From Lachnospiraceae bacterium (GTDB lineage: Bacteria > Bacillota > Clostridia > Lachnospirales > Lachnospiraceae), in NCBI GenBank assembly GCA_024403375.1, contig JAKSRZ010000004.1:1-48493 (forward strand): a stretch of DNA of 48,493 bases. The letters run 5' to 3'. This document shows, one piece after another, positions 40,989-48,493 of this stretch. The notes under the pieces are model-generated. The model saw only the letters and a program-made list of their open reading frames with translations. It was not told the origin of the DNA and did no database searches. The position numbers were made by a program, and so were the translations under genes. Every line of letters begins with the position of its first letter. Within the stretch, counting starts at the first letter, position 1.

Positions 40989-42539
40989 ATGATACTTAAT
41001 GTGGCAAATTTATCCCATGGATTTGGTGACAGAGCAATATACAATAACGTTTCCTTCCGCCTCTTAAAGGGTGAGCACATCGGACTTATCGGTGCAAATG
41101 GCGAAGGAAAATCAACGTTTTTCTCCATCATAACAGGAAAACTTATGCCGGACGCAGGCACCGTGGAATGGGCCAAAAACGTTCGTGTAGGATATCTGGA
41201 TCAGCATGCTGTACTGGAGCCCGGAATGACCATAAGGGACGTGCTTAAGTCCGCCTTCAACTTTCTTTTTGATATTGAGGCACAGATAAATGACCTTTAT
41301 GCCGGAATGGGAGATGTTGACGAGGATAAAATGAATGAAATGCTTGAAGAAGTAGGTACTCTTCAGGAAATTCTGGAATCTCATGATTTTTATAATATTG
41401 ACGTAAAGGTGGAAGAAGTGGCCAGAGCTCTCGGACTTATGGAAATAGGCCTGGATAATGATGTAACTGAACTTTCCGGTGGTCAGAGAACAAAAATTCT
41501 GCTGGCAAAGCTCCTGCTGGAGAAGCCGGATATTCTTCTTCTGGACGAGCCTACAAACTATCTGGATACAGTGCATATCGAGTGGTTAAAGCGTTATCTT
41601 AATGAATATGAAAACGCCTTTATTCTCATTTCTCACGATGTGCCGTTCCTTAACTCTGTGGTTAACCTGATTTATCATGTGGAAAATGCAGAAATAAACA
41701 GATACGTAGGTGATTATGATAAGTTTATGGAGGCCTACGAAATGAAGAAGTCTCAGCTGGAGGCTGCATATAAGAAGCAGCAACAGGAGATTTCCGAGCT
41801 TAAGGATTTTGTTGCCAGAAATAAAGCAAGAGTGGCAACAAGAAATATGGCCATGTCCCGCCAGAAAAAGCTGGACAGCATGGATGTTATCGCGCTTGCT
41901 CCTGAACACTTAAAGCCAGAATTTCACTTTAAGGAGGCCAGAGCGGCAAGCCGCTATATATTTATAACAAAGGATCTTGTTACAGGCTATGACAGCCCTC
42001 TTTCCAAGCCTATAAACATCACTATGGAGCGTGGAGAAAAGATTGTTTTTAAGGGGGCCAACGGTATTGGAAAGACGACTCTTTTGAAGAGCATTCTTGG
42101 GCTTATTCCGGCAATTTCCGGAAGTGTTGAACTGGGTGATTACTTAAGTACCGGTTACTTTGAACAGGAAATAACAAATCCCGGCTCACGTACATGCATC
42201 GATGAAATCTGGAACGAATTCCCTTCTTACACGCAGTATGAGGTTCGTTCCGCGTTGGCAAAGTGCGGACTTACTACAAGACACATTGAAAGCCAGGTGA
42301 GAGTACTTTCCGGTGGCGAGCAGGCTAAATTACGCCTTTGTAAGCTTATAAACAGGGAGACAAACGTTCTCCTTCTGGACGAGCCTACGAACCATCTTGA
42401 TGTGGACGCCAAGGAAGAACTTAAGAGAGCACTTACGGAATATAAGGGAAGCGTTGTACTTATATGCCATGAGCCTGACTTCTATGAGAGCTTTGCCACA
42501 AAGGTTGTGGATGTATCGGAATATTCACTTCTGAAATAA
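40989..42539 (+). CDS. ABC-F family ATPase
   Basis: 516 residues from ATG 40989 (GAAAGGA upstream). Two tandem ATPase domains without membrane segments: Walker A GANGEGKST (about 34-42) and GANGIGKTT (about 350-358), signatures LSGGQRTKILLAKLL and LSGGEQAKLRLCKLI, Walker B motifs LLLDEPTNYLD and LLLDEPTNHLD. The charged linker between the domains (about 235-310, QLEAAYKKQQQEISELKDFV) is the P-site tRNA interaction motif region. Such proteins act on the ribosome, as translation factors or antibiotic-protection proteins. It looks most like the YbiT/YkpA branch, so housekeeping is more likely than resistance. Confidence 0.92.
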   Translation: MILNVANLSHGFGDRAIYNNVSFRLLKGEHIGLIGANGEGKSTFFSIITGKLMPDAGTVEWAKNVRVGYLDQHAVLEPGMTIRDVLKSAFNFLFDIEAQINDLYAGMGDVDEDKMNEMLEEVGTLQEILESHDFYNIDVKVEEVARALGLMEIGLDNDVTELSGGQRTKILLAKLLLEKPDILLLDEPTNYLDTVHIEWLKRYLNEYENAFILISHDVPFLNSVVNLIYHVENAEINRYVGDYDKFMEAYEMKKSQLEAAYKKQQQEISELKDFVARNKARVATRNMAMSRQKKLDSMDVIALAPEHLKPEFHFKEARAASRYIFITKDLVTGYDSPLSKPINITMERGEKIVFKGANGIGKTTLLKSILGLIPAISGSVELGDYLSTGYFEQEITNPGSRTCIDEIWNEFPSYTQYEVRSALAKCGLTTRHIESQVRVLSGGEQAKLRLCKLINRETNVLLLDEPTNHLDVDAKEELKRALTEYKGSVVLICHEPDFYESFATKVVDVSEYSLLK

Positions 42540-42545
42540 AATAAA

Positions 42546-42580
42546 GGCCTTACGGTTATTGCCGCAAGGCCAATTTTTTT
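42546..42580. terminator. Bidirectional intrinsic terminator
   Basis: GGCCTTACGG (42546-42555) pairs with CCGCAAGGCC (42562-42571), one mismatch, followed by AATTTTTTT. The reverse strand continues TTTATTTTATTT. It separates the ABC-F gene from the convergent importer ATPase gene. Confidence 0.88.
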
Positions 42581-42581
42581 G

Positions 42582-44222
42582 TTACTCAATAATTTCAAGA
42601 CTTCCGATGGCGATTCTCTTTCCGCTCTTTCTGTCAAAGAGAATTGCGTTGTTGCCTGTAAAACTGATGTTGCATTTTTCGCCAATCTTAAAGAGTGATG
42701 CTCCAAATACAACACCTGTAAGAAGGTAGCCATCCACATTTACCTTAACAGTGGATTCCATACCGGTAGGCATTGCACCATATACTTCAGCATCCAGACC
42801 TGTTTCAGACTTGATTGCCACGAATTCGGGTCTTACGCCGAGCACAAGATCTTCGTTGGAAATAACGGGATCCTCCTTAAGGGAGTCATCAGTTTCAATA
42901 ACCATGGGAATGTGGTACTTGAAGGTTTCATCCTTATTTCCCTTTTCAACATAACCCTTTTCCTGAGCGGCTTTATCGTGAGCGGCCTTCTTGTCTGCTT
43001 CAGCCTGATCTCTGTCCGCAAACCACTTTGCGAAGGAAATTTCCTCGCTTGGAGTAAACTTGATTTTTCTGTTATTGAATACTGTAAGACGAACGGAATT
43101 ATCTGTATTCTGTGTGCCCTTTGCTTCAATGAAGTTGATGGCAGGATTTCCTACGAAGTCAGCTACAAACAGGTTGTTGGGCTTGTTGTAAACTGTGAGA
43201 GGAGCATCGTACTGCTGAAGAGAACCATTGTCAATGAGGCAGATCTGTGTAGCAAGTGTCATGGCTTCCATCTGATCATGTGTTACATAAACGAAGGTGG
43301 AGCCTGTTTCTACGTGAAGACGCTGGAGCTCATATCTCATTTCAAGACGAAGCTTTGCATCCAGGTTGGAGAGAGGCTCATCCATGAAGAGAACGGAAGG
43401 TTCGGGAGCAAGTGTACGGGCAATTGCCACACGCTGCTGCTGACCACCGGAAAGCTCTGCGGGATAACGATCCATGAACATACCGATTTTAACGATACGG
43501 GAAACTCTTCTTACGGAAAGATCAATCTCTTCCTTTGTAAGACGTCTTACAGAAGTAACGGGCTTACCATTCTTAAGAACCGTGAAGTCCTCGGCCAACG
43601 TGCAACCATCTGCGACAGCTGCCTTCTTTGCAGCCTCAACCTTTGCGGTTAATGCAGCAATCTCAGAAGAGAAGTTGCCGGTTTCTTCTGTGTGATAATT
43701 AAAGAGCTTTTTAGCTGTGTATTTGGAAAGAGTGAAGGCATCAATAAGCTTGAGAATTGCCTTGTTTTCATCAATCTTTCCACTCTTATCGCGACAGTCC
43801 TCAACCACTGCCTTAACCTCACCGGGAGTCTTAAGGAGTTCTGCGAGACGAGCACTGTTCTTTGCTTCAAAATTAACGGTGTTCATTTCTTCCTTGATGT
43901 TTGCAAGACCGAAAGAAATGTTCTGATAAACCGTCATGTTTGGCCAAAGAGCGTAGTTCTGGAAAAGGAAACCGACTTTACGCTTATTTGCCGGAACGTT
44001 TATTCCAAGATCGGAATCAAATACTACTCTGTCACCAATGGTAATGCGTCCGGATGTAGGTGTTTCAAGACCCGCAATCATACGCAGTGTGGTTGTTTTA
44101 CCACATCCGGAGGGGCCGAGAAGTGTTACAAATGCATTATCGCTTATTTCAAGATTGAGATGATCGGCTCCGTAGAACTTTCCCCATCTTTTAGTTACGT
44201 TTTCAAGTGTGATTTTCGGCAT
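42582..44222 (-). CDS. Importer ABC ATPase with large insertion in the ATPase domain
   Basis: 546 residues from ATG 44222 (GGAGG eight bases upstream, one base after the permease stop). MalK/FbpC-like start: Walker A GPSGCGKTT (36-44), Q-loop Q88 in FLFQNYALWPNMT, signature LSGGQQQ (257-263), Walker B VLFMDEPLSNLD (277-288), switch His VTHDQMEA. In ordinary members about 50 residues separate Q-loop and signature; here it is about 170, so some 115 residues (about 110-235), helical and Ala/Lys-rich in part, are inserted in the helical subdomain. The C-terminal regulatory domain is also long, with a charged stretch (DRDQAEADKKAAHDKAAQEK) before GVRPEFVAI. It powers the permease encoded just upstream. 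Confidence 0.88.
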   Translation of the reverse strand: MPKITLENVTKRWGKFYGADHLNLEISDNAFVTLLGPSGCGKTTTLRMIAGLETPTSGRITIGDRVVFDSDLGINVPANKRKVGFLFQNYALWPNMTVYQNISFGLANIKEEMNTVNFEAKNSARLAELLKTPGEVKAVVEDCRDKSGKIDENKAILKLIDAFTLSKYTAKKLFNYHTEETGNFSSEIAALTAKVEAAKKAAVADGCTLAEDFTVLKNGKPVTSVRRLTKEEIDLSVRRVSRIVKIGMFMDRYPAELSGGQQQRVAIARTLAPEPSVLFMDEPLSNLDAKLRLEMRYELQRLHVETGSTFVYVTHDQMEAMTLATQICLIDNGSLQQYDAPLTVYNKPNNLFVADFVGNPAINFIEAKGTQNTDNSVRLTVFNNRKIKFTPSEEISFAKWFADRDQAEADKKAAHDKAAQEKGYVEKGNKDETFKYHIPMVIETDDSLKEDPVISNEDLVLGVRPEFVAIKSETGLDAEVYGAMPTGMESTVKVNVDGYLLTGVVFGASLFKIGEKCNISFTGNNAILFDRKSGKRIAIGSLEIIE

Positions 44223-44223
44223 A

Positions 44224-46053
44224 TCAACCTCCGATTCCTTCATCAAGGCTTGCGCCCGTGAGCTTATTAACAATTGTGTTGCATACAAGAATAGTAATTA
44301 TGAGAATCAAGTTTATACCACTTGAGAATGCGTAAAGGCCCATTTCATCGAAGTAGTCCAGTGTTGTGGAAAGGATGAAGCCCTGTACACAAAGGAGCAT
44401 AAACAGTGATAATTCTCTGAGACATGTCATAAATGGAAGAAGATATCCGCTTATGATGGATGATTTCTGGATAGGAATAATGATTCTGACCATTCGCTTT
44501 ATCCAAGGAATATCCTGAATGATTGCGGCCTCTTCAATTTCTCCCGAAAGCTGAAGCATTGAATTAAGAGCACTTCGGCTTGCGAAGGGAATGTATTTTA
44601 TCGTACCTACGATGATAAGCAATGTGTAGGTGTTGAAAAGGTTCAAGGTTCCGCTGGAGAAGAGAATGAAGAACGCAACGCCAACGGCAATGGAGGGCAT
44701 CAGGTAGGGGAGGAATGCAACAGAATTAACGTAGCCTGCCCACTTACTTCTGCGGTTCTTTGAAACAGCATATCCGATGAGAGTACCTATCGTACCTGCC
44801 AACAGTGCACAGCATACAGAAACGAGCAATGTGCCGCCGTAAGCATGCCAGATTGTGTTGTTGTAAAGAATACCCTTCTGACCATACATACCATTGTCGG
44901 TGATGTTTTCTGATGTAATCCACCACTTGGTAGTCAGGTTGCTTGTATTTCCTGTGTAAAGGAAGGAATAGTCACCCGGGTTGGGAAGGAAGGTTTCAAA
45001 TGCAAAGGACACAATAGGGAAAACACTTGTAAAGAATGTTACGATTGCAAGAATTACTGCAATAACATACTTTCCGACTTTGCCAAGATTGATTTTTGAA
45101 ATCTGTCCGGACTTACCGGTTACTGTTGTGTAGTTCTTCCTGGAGTGCAGTGAAAGCTGATTCAACAGCATGATTGCTCCGCCAAAGAACATCATGATGA
45201 TGGCAACAATGCTGGCCTCACCGGTATACTTGGAGTTCATGGAAACATACTTTGTGGACAGCGTTGTAAGATTCAGGTAATGAGGTACGGGATAGCTGCC
45301 CATGGAGCTTCCGAATACAAGAAGTATTGTGGAAAGGATAGCCGGCTTAACCATGGGAAGAGTGATGCGGAACATAATCTTTGACTTAGGAGTATCAAGA
45401 ATTGTTGCCGCTTCTTCCAGGTTTGCATCCATGTTTTTGAAGATGCCTCCGATGAGGATATAAGCAAATGGTGCATAGTGGAAGCCTAATACCATAAGGG
45501 AAGGGAAAAGCCCCTTACACCACCAGATAGGCATTTCGATGCCGAAGAGGGCTGCCAACAGGCCGTTTGATGTACCTGTTACTGCATTGGAGTTGAAAAG
45601 GTTCTGCCAAACAACGGCAAGAGTCCACTGGGGCATGATATATGGAAAAATAAAAATCGAGCTCAGATATTTCTTGAAAGCAAGATTAGTTCTCGTAATT
45701 AAGAAGGCGAAGCATCCACCGAAAATAATTGAAACAATGCAGGTGCCTACTGCCAGATAAACCGTATTAAGAAGCGGTTCCCAAAGGTTTGTCTTTGCAA
45801 GCTTACTTGTAAAGAGGTCAACATAGTTGATTAACGTATAACCGGAAGACTGTCCGGTAAGGTGGGCATCAATTGTACCCGGATGAATCTTAAATGTGTC
45901 CTGTACGATAGCAACGATAGGTGCCACGGTGCTGACTGTCAGAACAATTCCCATTAAAAGCAGTATCACATTATACGGCTTTGAGAAAAAGGTCTTTATC
46001 TTATTTTTTGTTATAAGGCTTTTTGAGGCCTTTGTACCTGTTTGTGCAGTCAT
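44224..46053 (-). CDS. ABC transporter permease, fused double-permease type
   Basis: 609 residues with about twelve membrane helices in two similar halves, as in FbpB/ThiP-type permeases of ferric-iron, thiamine or phosphonate importers. The first coupling motif is NLEEAATILDTPKSKIMFRI (about 214-233), the second EIEEAAIIQDIPWIKRMVRI (about 505-524). A hydrophilic loop around 345-400 joins the halves. One chain therefore forms the whole channel. It lies between the binding-protein and ATPase genes of the same operon, one base from the latter; a terminator hairpin precedes it. Confidence 0.92.
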   Translation of the reverse strand: MTAQTGTKASKSLITKNKIKTFFSKPYNVILLLMGIVLTVSTVAPIVAIVQDTFKIHPGTIDAHLTGQSSGYTLINYVDLFTSKLAKTNLWEPLLNTVYLAVGTCIVSIIFGGCFAFLITRTNLAFKKYLSSIFIFPYIMPQWTLAVVWQNLFNSNAVTGTSNGLLAALFGIEMPIWWCKGLFPSLMVLGFHYAPFAYILIGGIFKNMDANLEEAATILDTPKSKIMFRITLPMVKPAILSTILLVFGSSMGSYPVPHYLNLTTLSTKYVSMNSKYTGEASIVAIIMMFFGGAIMLLNQLSLHSRKNYTTVTGKSGQISKINLGKVGKYVIAVILAIVTFFTSVFPIVSFAFETFLPNPGDYSFLYTGNTSNLTTKWWITSENITDNGMYGQKGILYNNTIWHAYGGTLLVSVCCALLAGTIGTLIGYAVSKNRRSKWAGYVNSVAFLPYLMPSIAVGVAFFILFSSGTLNLFNTYTLLIIVGTIKYIPFASRSALNSMLQLSGEIEEAAIIQDIPWIKRMVRIIIPIQKSSIISGYLLPFMTCLRELSLFMLLCVQGFILSTTLDYFDEMGLYAFSSGINLILIITILVCNTIVNKLTGASLDEGIGG

Positions 46054-46072
46054 ATTGTCTCCTGACTTGTCT

Positions 46073-46104
46073 AAAAATGCCCCCCCTCGAAAGGAGGAGG
46101 GGCA
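46073..46104 (-). terminator. Intrinsic terminator or attenuator inside the importer operon
   Basis: Minus strand: TGCCCCTCC pairs with GGGGGGGCA (one U-G pair) around a 9-nt loop, then TTTTT. It lies between the binding-protein gene and the permease gene, so readthrough would give more binding protein than membrane components. Confidence 0.85.
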
Positions 46105-46119
46105 ACGTTAAGAATTAAA

Positions 46120-47463
46120 TTATTCTCCCTTATACTTTGTGAGCATTTCAATCCAGCTACCAACTGTGAATGCTACAGATGAGCAGTATTCAGGATCTTC
46201 AAGAACAAGCTTGCCCTGAGATGTCCACCATTCAAAACCTCTGTCGTTACGGCAAGGGAATGCAACTGTGCCATCTTCGTTGTTACCACCCGTCTGGTGA
46301 TGGAACTTCTCTTCGTTAGCTGCTGCAACTGTAGGGTTGCTTGAGTAACCACCGATATCCTTGCCCCATGCGGAGAAGCCGTCAGCTGTACATGTCATAT
46401 AAGCGATGAAAGCACATGCTGTCCAAGGAAGAGGTGAGTTATCTGTTACAAAGAGGTAATGGCAGTAACCATAGCCGCCCATACCTTCGTAACCATCCTG
46501 GTAAGCTGCAACTGTGATGTTGTTCTTGGAAACGCTGTCAGACTCTTCAACGGAACGAAGCTTGGAGTAAACAAGAAGACCAAACTGATCTGTTGCGGAA
46601 TCTGTTACGAGTGTGTTACAGATAGGACCATCATCTGTCTGAGCGTTGTAGCTCTCTACCCAAAGCTTGATCCAAGCAAGAGCGTACTTGCCGTTAGCAC
46701 CAAGGCCAAGGTCAGTAGCATCCTTTGCTAAGGAATCAATTACAGGCTGGAAATAAGACTTCTTATCAGCGGGAAGCTTATCAAAAGCGTCCTTAAGCAT
46801 TGTAGCGTTCTCTTCCTTTGTAAGCATGTAAAGGAAGTTCTTACCAACGATCTCAGAATCGATGTCCATGAAGAGACCGTGCTCGCCTTCTGCTACGAAA
46901 TCCCAGCAGTTTGTGTATGTCTTGCTGCCTGTGTTGTTGTACTCGAAAATCTTGTTGAGTGTCTGGAGAGGAAGGAAGCCCTTAACAGCATCTGCTGTTG
47001 TCTTGTTGGCATCTGCCCAATCCTTAGGAATGAATGTGTCAAGAATTCCTGTGTTAACCATCTTGCTCTGAATCTGGTTACCATCCTGGATAAGGGTCAT
47101 AGCGAATGTACCTGTCTCCTTAAGGGAATCAGCTGTGAGCTGGTCGAAAATCTTGTTGTTCTTAGGCTGCTGCCACTCGAACTCCATGTTGTAATTAGGA
47201 TCGATTGTCTGAAGGTAAGCGATGAAGAGAGGGAGAGCTGACTTACCACGGCTGGAGTTACCTACGCCGTAGAAGGTCTTTCCGTTGGACTCTTCAATAG
47301 CCTTCTTTGCCAGCTCTTCAAGAGTCAGGCCTTCAGCTTCTTTGATGATTTTTTCTGTTGCGGACATTTCTGCGTCTCCGCCCTTTTTGGCGCCACCGCA
47401 ACCAAACATGGAAATGCACATAACTAATGCAAGTCCGAGAGCAATTACTTTACGTAATTTCAT
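46120..47463 (-). CDS. ABC transporter substrate-binding lipoprotein (family 1 type)
   Basis: 447 residues. Lipobox SMFGC with lipidated C22, then a type II periplasmic-binding fold of about 420 residues. Recognisable segments: TFYGVGNSSRGKSALPLFIA near the start of the mature domain, a middle lobe with DSEIVGKNFLYMLTKEEN, and a C-terminal ICNTLVTDSATDQFG region. It is longer and more divergent than FbpA or PotD, and I cannot name the ligand; carboxylate-metal, polyamine or sugar-phosphate ligands are all possible. The first gene of the operon (AAGGAGGAG upstream), expressed strongly judging by its codon choice. Confidence 0.85.
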   Translation of the reverse strand: MKLRKVIALGLALVMCISMFGCGGAKKGGDAEMSATEKIIKEAEGLTLEELAKKAIEESNGKTFYGVGNSSRGKSALPLFIAYLQTIDPNYNMEFEWQQPKNNKIFDQLTADSLKETGTFAMTLIQDGNQIQSKMVNTGILDTFIPKDWADANKTTADAVKGFLPLQTLNKIFEYNNTGSKTYTNCWDFVAEGEHGLFMDIDSEIVGKNFLYMLTKEENATMLKDAFDKLPADKKSYFQPVIDSLAKDATDLGLGANGKYALAWIKLWVESYNAQTDDGPICNTLVTDSATDQFGLLVYSKLRSVEESDSVSKNNITVAAYQDGYEGMGGYGYCHYLFVTDNSPLPWTACAFIAYMTCTADGFSAWGKDIGGYSSNPTVAAANEEKFHHQTGGNNEDGTVAFPCRNDRGFEWWTSQGKLVLEDPEYCSSVAFTVGSWIEMLTKYKGE

Positions 47464-47577
47464 ATATACTCCTCCTTAAATGAAATCGCCTATGTAAGGC
47501 GCTGAATTAATACTACTTCCGAAAAGGGATAATTCATAGATGACAAAACTGATATATTTTGTAAAATAGTGATTTTT

Positions 47578-47607
47578 TTGTGCAAAAATACCAAGATATG
47601 ATATAAT
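47578..47607 (+). promoter_or_regulatory. Extended -10 promoter of the right-edge gene
   Basis: TG at 47599-47600 followed by A and TATAAT (47602-47607) is an extended -10 element; the -35 region TTGTGC (47578-47583) is weak. ATG 47633 lies 25 bp further, after TTGGAG. Confidence 0.6.
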
Positions 47608-47632
47608 CGACCCATATTTTTTGGAGAAAATT

Positions 47633-48493
47633 ATGGATAAAGATACATGTTTTATAAACAGGATAAAGGGAGTGCTGAAGCAAGTTTTGACAGGTGCCAT
47701 GATGGTTGCTTTGATGGTGCCCTGTTTTGGTTGTGGAAAAAAGCCATCCGGTATTAATTTAGCTCCCGGAGATGATAAGCTTCTTGTAATATACACATCA
47801 CACAAGGAGGATGTGTATCTCCCTATTATTGAAGAATTCGAGGAAAGAACCGGAATTTATGTGGATATTGTAACCGGTGGAACTACGGAGCTGCTTGAAA
47901 GTATAGAAAAGGATGCTGCAAATCCTGTGGCAGACGTGATGTTTGGTGGTGGTGTTGAATCTCTTGAATCCTACAGAGAATGTCTTGAACCGTATAGAAC
48001 CGGAGAATACAGTAATCTGCTTCCTCAATATCGTTCGGAGGATGATATATGGACGCCTTTTTCTGCTCTGCCGGTGGTTCTGGTTTATAACACAAAGCTT
48101 GTGGAAGCGGGCAGCCTCAGCAGCTGGAGGGACCTCTTGAAAAGCACCTTTAGTGGCAGAATTGCTTACTCTTCTCCCGAAGTTTCCGGCTCAAGCTATA
48201 CAGCACTGAAAACTCTCTCCATCGCTATGGGACGTTTCAGTGACGCAAATGTAATGAACTTCGCGAAGGCCCTGTCCGGAAGGGTACTTTTCTCTTCTAA
48301 TGATGTACTTTCCAATGTTGCGGACGGTACCGATCTGGTGGGAATAACCGTTGAAGAAACCGCCCTTAAAAGAATAGCAGACGGTGCGGACCTTACAATT
48401 GTCTATCCCTCCGACGGAACAAGCATTGTTCCCGACGGAACAGCAATAGTAAAGGATGCAAAACATATTGCCAACGCCAGAATGTTTGTGGAT
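47633..48493 (+). CDS. ABC-type substrate-binding lipoprotein, FbpA-like, 3' end cut by the window
   Basis: 287 codons are present and the frame is still open at the last base. TTGGAG precedes ATG 47633. Basic N-terminus and hydrophobic stretch with lipobox CFGC, lipidated C34. The mature part starts LLVIYTSHKEDVYLPIIEEF and continues EERTGIYVDIVTGGTTELLE, the typical opening of ferric-iron-type (FbpA/FutA/AfuA) or phosphonate-type binding proteins, then LPVVLVYNTKLVEAG and GRIAYSSPEVSGSSYTAL. It is divergent from the importer operon at 42582-47463 and its protein is not a copy of the binding protein there. It may belong to a two-component sensing or a second transport operon beyond the window. 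Confidence 0.85.
   Translation, partial: MDKDTCFINRIKGVLKQVLTGAMMVALMVPCFGCGKKPSGINLAPGDDKLLVIYTSHKEDVYLPIIEEFEERTGIYVDIVTGGTTELLESIEKDAANPVADVMFGGGVESLESYRECLEPYRTGEYSNLLPQYRSEDDIWTPFSALPVVLVYNTKLVEAGSLSSWRDLLKSTFSGRIAYSSPEVSGSSYTALKTLSIAMGRFSDANVMNFAKALSGRVLFSSNDVLSNVADGTDLVGITVEETALKRIADGADLTIVYPSDGTSIVPDGTAIVKDAKHIANARMFVD

Noticed and set aside
40989..42539. ABC-F protein as an antibiotic-resistance factor
   Set aside because: The sequence looks closer to the YbiT/YkpA housekeeping branch, and no resistance-type leader peptide or attenuator is seen upstream.

Overview
The window reads as chromosomal DNA of an anaerobic, motile, low-to-moderate GC Gram-positive, most likely a gut or rumen Lachnospiraceae or close relative (Clostridia). 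Reasons: AGGAGG-type ribosome binding sites, many lipoproteins with short lipoboxes, a BlaI/BlaR1 pair, a CD1871A-type CXXC miniprotein beside a NapH-like ferredoxin, an iron-sulfur L-serine dehydratase, a BMP-type nucleoside importer, and two chemoreceptors. The species assignment is inference. I saw no rRNA, tRNA, CRISPR array or insertion sequence.

Layout. 1-1640: AT-rich accessory segment with a matrixin-like zinc protease, a lipoprotein and a possible gene remnant. 1655-3996: BlaI-type repressor and BlaR1-type sensor protease behind a promoter overlapped by two palindromic operators. 4007-4522: nitroreductase. 4675-10154 (minus): apparent seven-gene operon, read from the right: amino-acid ABC ATPase, binding protein, two permeases, cytidylate-kinase-like protein, AEC transporter, D-2-hydroxyacid dehydrogenase; a LysR regulator diverges from it. 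11289-15661: a second LysR regulator divergent from an aminotransferase / D-2-hydroxyacid dehydrogenase / LuxR-type regulator operon. 15676-23203: two chemoreceptors flank a YitT protein and a nicotinamidase-like / GH35 pair; the first chemoreceptor has a long structured leader.

23386-26621: TlpA-like thioredoxin, CD1871A CXXC miniprotein and 4Fe-4S membrane protein, then ThuA-like and TIM-barrel sugar genes. 26629-27777 (minus): polysaccharide deacetylase lipoprotein. 27983-32838: BMP-type (purine nucleoside) ABC importer. 32983-36229: transglutaminase-like lipoprotein, GNAT acetyltransferase, threonine-aldolase-like enzyme. 36310-39604 (minus): ABC ATPase and FtsX-type permease behind a consensus promoter and a leader that matches the yybP-ykoY (Mn2+) riboswitch, with mutually exclusive antiterminator and terminator. 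39633-40835 (minus): L-serine dehydratase. 40989-42539: ABC-F ATPase. 42582-47463 (minus): importer of the ferric-iron/polyamine/sugar type with an unusual ATPase. A divergent second binding-protein gene runs off the right edge.

The most interesting features are the Mn2+-type riboswitch in front of an ABC/FtsX exporter, the roughly 290-nt structured leader of the first chemoreceptor, the importer ATPase with a large insertion between Q-loop and signature motif, and the TlpA / CXXC-miniprotein / ferredoxin redox operon. Two separate transcription units each pair amino-acid-related genes with a D-2-hydroxyacid dehydrogenase, which suggests conversion of amino acids to 2-oxo and then 2-hydroxy acids.
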